Positions 7,233 to 10,826 of a DNA stretch of 10,826 nt are shown here, in pieces. Location: contig JAEUQE010000267.1 in assembly GCA_016789785.1 (NCBI GenBank), positions 1 through 10,826 of the forward strand, read 5' to 3'. Both the position numbers and the translations under genes were made by a program. The notes below the pieces were generated by a model. The model did no database searches. It was given only the letters and a program-made list of their open reading frames with translations, and was not told where the DNA came from. Each line of letters starts with the position of its first letter. Within the stretch, counting starts at the first letter, position 1. This DNA comes from Bryobacterales bacterium (lineage in GTDB: Bacteria > Acidobacteriota > Terriglobia > Bryobacterales > Bryobacteraceae).

Positions 7233-8417
7233 CTACTCGCTCAGGAACTTCTTCACGTTGCGCATGGCCTGCCGTGTCCGATGGCCATTCTCAATCAACG
7301 CAAAGCGCACATGGCCCTCGCCCAAAGGTCCGAAGCCAATGCCCGGCGCGACCGCGGTAAGCGCCTTCTCAAGCAGCAGCTTTGAAAACTCCAGTGAGCC
7401 GATTTCCTTGTAACGCTCCGGGATCGGCGCCCAAACAAACATGGAGCCCTTCGGCGGATCCACATGCCAGCCCGCGCGGTGCAAGCCTTCAATCATGACA
7501 TCGCGCCGCTTCTGGTACATGGCGCAGATCTTCCTGGTTTCTTCTTCACACTCCCGCAACGCAATGATAGACGCGATCTGAAGAGGCTGAAAGATGCCGT
7601 AGTCGAGGTAGCTCTTGATTCTTGCCAGCGCCTTGATCATCTTCGGGTTGCCGAGGCAAAAGCCCACGCGCCAGCCAGCCATGTTGTAGCTCTTCGACAT
7701 GGAGAAAATCTCAACGGCGTGTTCCTTCGCACCGTCCACCTGCAGAATGCTCGGCGCCTTGTAGCCATCGAAGCAGAGGTCCGCATACGCAAAGTCATGC
7801 ACAACCATCGTGCCGTGCTTCGCCGCGAGTCCAATGATCGCTTTGTGATAGTCCAGATCCACGCATTGTGTCGTCGGATTGTGGGGGAACGAGATGAGAA
7901 TCATCTTCGGCGCCTTGGTCGACGTGCGATAGAGATCCTCCAAACGATTGAGGAACTCGGCCGGCGTCGGCATCGGCAACATGCAGGCATGCCCTTCCGC
8001 CATGATCACGCCGTACTGGTGAATCGGATACGCGGGGTTCGGCGAAACCACCGCATCGCCCGGGCCGATAACTGCGAACAGCAGGTGTGCCAGCGCATCC
8101 TTCGCGCCGATGGTGGAGATCGCTTCCGTTTCCGGATCCAGCTTCACACCGTAGTTGCGCTCATACCGTTTGCAGATCTCCAGCCGCAGATTCGGCAGGC
8201 CGCGCGACATCGAATAGCGGTGATTCTTCGGATTCCGCGCTGCTTCCGCCATCTTCGAAACAATCACTCGGGGGGTAGCGCCATCGGGGTTTCCCATCCC
8301 GAAATCGACAACATCCTGTTGCGCGGCGCGCAGTCGCGCCTTCATCTCGTTCGTTACGGCGAACACGTATGGTGGGAGCTTCTGAATGCGATAAAACTCT
8401 TCGGAATCTAAAGGCAT
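7233..8417 (-). CDS. alaC: Alanine transaminase AlaC (class I/II PLP aminotransferase)
   Basis: The enzyme converts pyruvate plus glutamate to alanine plus 2-oxoglutarate in the cytoplasm, reversibly, using pyridoxal phosphate. Its 394 residues match E. coli AlaC (recalled sequence) block by block: LPPYVFAVTNEMK near the start, DFGMGNPDGATP (38-49), IGAKDALAHL (103-112), PNPAYPIHQYG (126-136), FPHNPTTQCVDL (177-188), HDFAYADL (207-214) and SMSKSYNMAGWRVGF (239-253). K242 is the PLP lysine. N180, D208 and Y211 hold the cofactor, R250 its phosphate, and R371 in HVRFAL the substrate carboxylate. The length is normal for the family and all key residues are present. It diverges from the FAD oxidoreductase with 14 bases between the two start codons, and no ribosome site is visible, so the message may be leaderless. 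A different 2-oxo acid preference cannot be excluded from sequence. Confidence 0.93.
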   Translation of the reverse strand: MPLDSEEFYRIQKLPPYVFAVTNEMKARLRAAQQDVVDFGMGNPDGATPRVIVSKMAEAARNPKNHRYSMSRGLPNLRLEICKRYERNYGVKLDPETEAISTIGAKDALAHLLFAVIGPGDAVVSPNPAYPIHQYGVIMAEGHACMLPMPTPAEFLNRLEDLYRTSTKAPKMILISFPHNPTTQCVDLDYHKAIIGLAAKHGTMVVHDFAYADLCFDGYKAPSILQVDGAKEHAVEIFSMSKSYNMAGWRVGFCLGNPKMIKALARIKSYLDYGIFQPLQIASIIALRECEEETRKICAMYQKRRDVMIEGLHRAGWHVDPPKGSMFVWAPIPERYKEIGSLEFSKLLLEKALTAVAPGIGFGPLGEGHVRFALIENGHRTRQAMRNVKKFLSE

Positions 8418-8422
8418 AAACT
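8417..8422 (+). promoter_or_regulatory. Candidate -10 element for the FAD oxidoreductase gene
   Basis: TAAACT ends nine bases before the ATG at 8432, which would place transcription start at or next to the start codon, giving a leaderless message. It lies in an AT-rich island (8417-8432) in otherwise GC-rich DNA. No convincing -35 hexamer is visible inside the alaC coding sequence upstream. Confidence 0.35.
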
Positions 8423-8426
8423 ATCT

Positions 8427-8432
8427 ATTGTA
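8427..8432 (-). promoter_or_regulatory. Candidate -10 element for alaC
   Basis: On the minus strand TACAAT (five of six to TATAAT) ends nine bases before the alaC ATG, the same spacing as the plus-strand hexamer facing it. Transcription would begin within a few bases of the start codon. No -35 match was found in the expected place. There is no Shine-Dalgarno sequence on either side of this 14-base gap. Confidence 0.4.
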
Positions 8433-9406
8433 TGGTGCGAGTGCGCGTCCTTGGGGCTGGACCTGCTGGTGGAGCCGCGGCGTTGATGGCGTTGCAGGAA
8501 GGCGCACACGTGGATCTCTTCGAGAAAAGCCCGTTTCCACGGCACAAGGTGTGCGGCGAGTTTCTCTCTCCGGAGTCGGTTCGGGTCCTCGATCGCACCG
8601 GTGTTCGCGGCACATTCGAAGCACAGGCGGCGCGCATGCCGCGCATGTTGCTCTACTTCGGCGAACGCGAGAAACGCGGTTCGCTGCCTGATCCGGCCTA
8701 CGGTCTCAGCCGGTCGGCACTCGATCAGTTGTTGCTCAATGCCGCGATTTCACGGGGTGCGAAGCATCATCGCGAAAAGGGCGATGCCTCCGGTACAACG
8801 GTGGTGGCCACCGGCCGTTATGCGAGCGCCGCGAAGGGCAAGCGGCTCTTCGGGTTCAAAGCGCACTTCCGCGGACCAGTGAGCGATGCCGTGGAGATGT
8901 TCTTCATCAGTGGCCGTGCCTACGTTGGCGTGAGCCCCATCGAGAACGGATTGACCAATGTTTGCGGGCTCGCCGAAGAGGACGTACTCGGCGCCTGCAA
9001 CTTCGAGATCGATGAGTATCTCGCGCGGCACCGTCCCCTGCGCGAACGTCTGGATCCGCTCGCGCGCCAATGGGACTGGCTCACCGTAGGCCCACTGATC
9101 TTCCAACATCAACTCGAAGAGCCCGCAATGCCCGCGATCTATCGCGCCGGGGACGCGCTTTCGTTCATTGATCCTTTTACCGGATCGGGCATCCTCTCCG
9201 CGCTCTTCACGGGCAGCGAGGCAGGACGCGCCGCGGCACGTGGCGTTGATTCATCGAAGCATTTGAAGCTTTGCCGCAGCCGCCTGCTGCAGCCGTTTCG
9301 CGCGACATCGTTCTTCCGCCAAGCGCTCGTGGACGGCTGGGGGCAATGGATCGCACCATGGCTTCCATCATCGGCGCTCTTCTTCCTCACGCGCCCGAAA
9401 GTGTAG
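8432..9406 (+). CDS. Compact FAD-dependent oxidoreductase (geranylgeranyl-reductase / PHBH-like fold)
   Basis: This 324-residue cytoplasmic or membrane-associated flavoprotein has the Rossmann FAD motif GAGPAG (8-13), a ribose-binding acidic residue E31 (LFEK) and the block CGEFLSP (41-47), common in geranylgeranyl-reductase-like oxidoreductases. A second FAD motif, AGDALSFIDPFTGSGI, spans 239-254. The protein is short: relatives usually have 370-400 residues. The loss appears to lie after SRGAKHH (107-113), where the usual strands leading to the ribityl-binding GRxS-type segment (here ATGRYAS, 126-132) are reduced. Its substrate is unknown; relatives act in lipid, quinone, polyketide or halogenation pathways. 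No type III polyketide synthase or methyltransferase, frequent partners of such enzymes, is in the window. It stands alone on the plus strand and ends six bases before the stop of the convergent deiodinase-like gene. Confidence 0.8.
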   Translation: MVRVRVLGAGPAGGAAALMALQEGAHVDLFEKSPFPRHKVCGEFLSPESVRVLDRTGVRGTFEAQAARMPRMLLYFGEREKRGSLPDPAYGLSRSALDQLLLNAAISRGAKHHREKGDASGTTVVATGRYASAAKGKRLFGFKAHFRGPVSDAVEMFFISGRAYVGVSPIENGLTNVCGLAEEDVLGACNFEIDEYLARHRPLRERLDPLARQWDWLTVGPLIFQHQLEEPAMPAIYRAGDALSFIDPFTGSGILSALFTGSEAGRAAARGVDSSKHLKLCRSRLLQPFRATSFFRQALVDGWGQWIAPWLPSSALFFLTRPKV

Positions 9407-9412
9407 AGCCTT

Positions 9413-10066
9413 TCAGATCCTCACCATCACATCTTCCAGTGGCTTCTTGGTGATCTCGGGCACCGTCGCATCGGAAGACGGATATCCAACCGGGATGAGC
9501 AGGAACGGACGTTCATTCGCAGGCCGTTCGAGAATCTGTTGCAGAAAGCCCATCGGGTTCGGAGTGTGCGTCAGCGTGACAAGTCCGCACCAGTGCAGCG
9601 CCGCAAGCAGGAACCCACATGCGAGGCCCACCGATTCCTGCACGTAGTAGTGCTTGCGCTTGCGATCGCCATCCAGCCCGTAGTCGATACGGAACACCAC
9701 GATCAACGCCGGTGCGATCTCCAGAAACTCCTTGTGCCAGTCCGTGCCGAACTGTGCGAGTTCCGCCAGCCATTCATCCGGGAAGCGCCGTTCATAGTTC
9801 TCGCGCTCTTCGTTCTCGGCGGCGATGCGGATCCTGTGCTTCACTTCCGGATCCGTCACCACCACGAATCGCCACGGCTGCTGGTTGGCGCCCGATGGCG
9901 CGAATGACGCTGTGCGAATGCACGTCTCGATCACGCCGTCAGGTATCGGGTCGGCGGAGAAGAACCGTAAAGAACGCCTTGTGCGAATGCGCTCCAGGAA
10001 CTCCTCCGACCGCCGCAGCATCTCATCCGCAGGCAATCGTTCGAACTCAAAGGGAATGTGTTTCAT
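9413..10066 (-). CDS. Iodotyrosine-deiodinase-like FMN reductive dehalogenase (nitroreductase superfamily)
   Basis: The 217-residue product aligns along its length with human iodotyrosine deiodinase (recalled sequence), not just with generic nitroreductases. It has RRSLRFFS (30-37, FMN phosphate side), APSGANQQPW (56-65), ENYERR (89-94) with W99, HYYVQESVGLACGFLLAAL (139-157), GLVTLTHTP (161-169) and LIPVGYPSSDATVP (190-203). The human lid residues that bind the amino acid part of halotyrosine, E157, Y161 and K182, correspond to E87, Y91 and K112, and T239 near flavin N5 corresponds to T168. All four are kept. The membrane anchor of the animal enzyme is absent, as expected for a soluble bacterial form. 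The predicted reaction is FMN-dependent removal of iodide (or bromide/chloride) from halotyrosine. The start is ATG at 10066, which overlaps the fahA stop as ATGA; a longer start at 10090 lies inside fahA and is less likely. It is the last gene of its operon. Halotyrosine activity is inferred, not shown. Confidence 0.85.
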   Translation of the reverse strand: MKHIPFEFERLPADEMLRRSEEFLERIRTRRSLRFFSADPIPDGVIETCIRTASFAPSGANQQPWRFVVVTDPEVKHRIRIAAENEERENYERRFPDEWLAELAQFGTDWHKEFLEIAPALIVVFRIDYGLDGDRKRKHYYVQESVGLACGFLLAALHWCGLVTLTHTPNPMGFLQQILERPANERPFLLIPVGYPSSDATVPEITKKPLEDVMVRI

Positions 10067-10826
10067 GATGCGAGAATGCGGCCACGGCACTCGCCGAGGC
10101 CAATCCGTGCGAAGCCTTCCTTCTCCGCGAAGCCGCGAAGGATCACTTCATCTCCATCCAGCAGATACGTGCGTTCTTCTCCACTTGGCAGACGCAATGG
10201 CTGTGTCCCTCGCCATGTGCGTTCCAGCAGGCATCCGCGCGACTCAGTCTCCGGCCCACTCACCGTGCCGCTTCCGATGAGATCGCCGGGCCGCAACGGG
10301 CATCCATTCGATGTGTGATGCGCAATCATTTGCGCCAGCGTCCAATGCATGTGACGGAAGTTGCCGCGGCTGATCAGGAATGGTTCTGGTGAATTCGGTG
10401 TGCGGATCCACACTTCCACCGTCAACGCGAACGCACCGTCGATCGTCTGCCGCAAGTAGGGCAGTGGCTCAGGACGCGCATCGGGCGCAACCCGGAATGG
10501 CTCCAGAGCTTCTCGCGTGATCACCCAAGGTGAAATTGATGTCGCGAAGTTCTTCGCGAGAAACGGACCGAGCGGTTGGTACTCCCAACGCTGAATGTCT
10601 CGTGCGGACCAATCGTTCAACAGGCAGATGCCGGCCAGATGATCCTCGGCCTCATCAATCGGAATCGGCGTCCCCATTGCGTTTCCAGGGCCAAGCCACG
10701 CGCCGATCTCCAGTTCATAGTCGAGCTCACAGGTTGGGCCGAAAATGTTTTCGCCGAGTTGACCGTTTGGACGCCGCACCGGCGTACCGCTCAACACGAT
10801 GGACGATGCGCGGCCGTGATAGGCGA
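10063..10826 (-). CDS. fahA: Fumarylacetoacetase, C-terminal part (5' end beyond window)
   Basis: This enzyme splits 4-fumarylacetoacetate into fumarate and acetoacetate, the last step of tyrosine and phenylalanine breakdown via homogentisate. About 253 residues are visible, matching roughly residues 158 to the end of the 419-residue human enzyme (recalled sequence). Motifs in order are YHGRASS at the window edge, SGTPVRRPNGQ, ELE (calcium-binding E199/E201 in human), NDWSARDIQRWEYQPLGPF (human D233, R237, Q240, Y244, then the K253 equivalent), SGTVSGPE (T350) and CLLE (E364). All these calcium, substrate and catalytic positions are kept. The frame is open to the window end, and the homology continues upstream of the GTG at 10797, so that codon is an internal Val and not a start. 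The stop overlaps the start of the deiodinase-like gene by four bases. Earlier pathway genes would be expected upstream, outside the window. Confidence 0.95.
   Translation of the reverse strand, partial: AYHGRASSIVLSGTPVRRPNGQLGENIFGPTCELDYELEIGAWLGPGNAMGTPIPIDEAEDHLAGICLLNDWSARDIQRWEYQPLGPFLAKNFATSISPWVITREALEPFRVAPDARPEPLPYLRQTIDGAFALTVEVWIRTPNSPEPFLISRGNFRHMHWTLAQMIAHHTSNGCPLRPGDLIGSGTVSGPETESRGCLLERTWRGTQPLRLPSGEERTYLLDGDEVILRGFAEKEGFARIGLGECRGRILAS

Noticed and set aside
7464..8411. 315-codon open frame on the plus strand opposite alaC
   Set aside because: It lies wholly antisense to a strongly conserved enzyme. The product is rich in Arg and His with no recognisable motif, as expected from GC-rich codon complementarity.
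10067..10090. Longer start of the deiodinase-like protein at 10090
   Set aside because: It adds eight unconserved residues inside fahA, while ATG at 10066 forms the standard ATGA coupled overlap.

Overview
The window is GC-rich with tightly packed genes. It most likely comes from an Acidobacteriota genome, probably of the Solibacteres/Bryobacterales type. Three things point there: an Oar-like TonB-receptor-type outer-membrane barrel, a small secreted protein resembling the 'VWFA-related Acidobacterial domain' family, and a PEP-CTERM (exosortase-sorted) surface protein. This assignment rests on protein family content read by eye, not on a database search.

Layout from left to right. (i) 1-213 is the 3' end of an IS630-family transposase, followed at 230-251 by a perfect 8-bp-stem hairpin. 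(ii) 257-1636 (-) is a 12-TM-type APC-superfamily amino-acid permease. It diverges from (iii) a PEP-CTERM protein at 1857-2579 (+), which has a TTG start fixed by a strong GGAGG and a good sigma70-like promoter. (iv) 7162 to 2582 (-) is a three-gene operon: a 938-aa Oar-like barrel lacking the usual N-terminal carboxypeptidase-regulatory domain and most of the plug, then a VWFA-like exported protein (TGATG one-base overlap), then a one-TM coiled-coil protein (1-nt gap). (v) 8417-7233 (-) is alanine transaminase alaC. Its start lies 14 nt from that of the divergent compact FAD oxidoreductase at 8432-9406 (+). (vi) 10826 to 9413 (-) is the end of a catabolic operon: the C-terminal part of fumarylacetoacetase (fahA), coupled by an ATGA overlap to an iodotyrosine-deiodinase-like flavoprotein.

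The two most interesting units are the fahA-deiodinase pair and the barrel/VWFA/coiled-coil operon. In the first, the nitroreductase-fold enzyme keeps all three residues that human iodotyrosine deiodinase uses to hold halotyrosine (E87, Y91, K112) and the Thr near flavin N5 (T168). It is translationally coupled to the last enzyme of tyrosine breakdown. I infer a halotyrosine salvage route: remove the halogen, then burn the tyrosine. The second looks like an envelope-spanning assembly of unknown purpose, with an outer-membrane barrel, an exported adaptor and an inner-membrane-anchored coiled coil.

There is no gene-free stretch longer than 300 bases. The largest gap is 1637-1856 (220 bases). 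No rRNA, tRNA or CRISPR array was seen.
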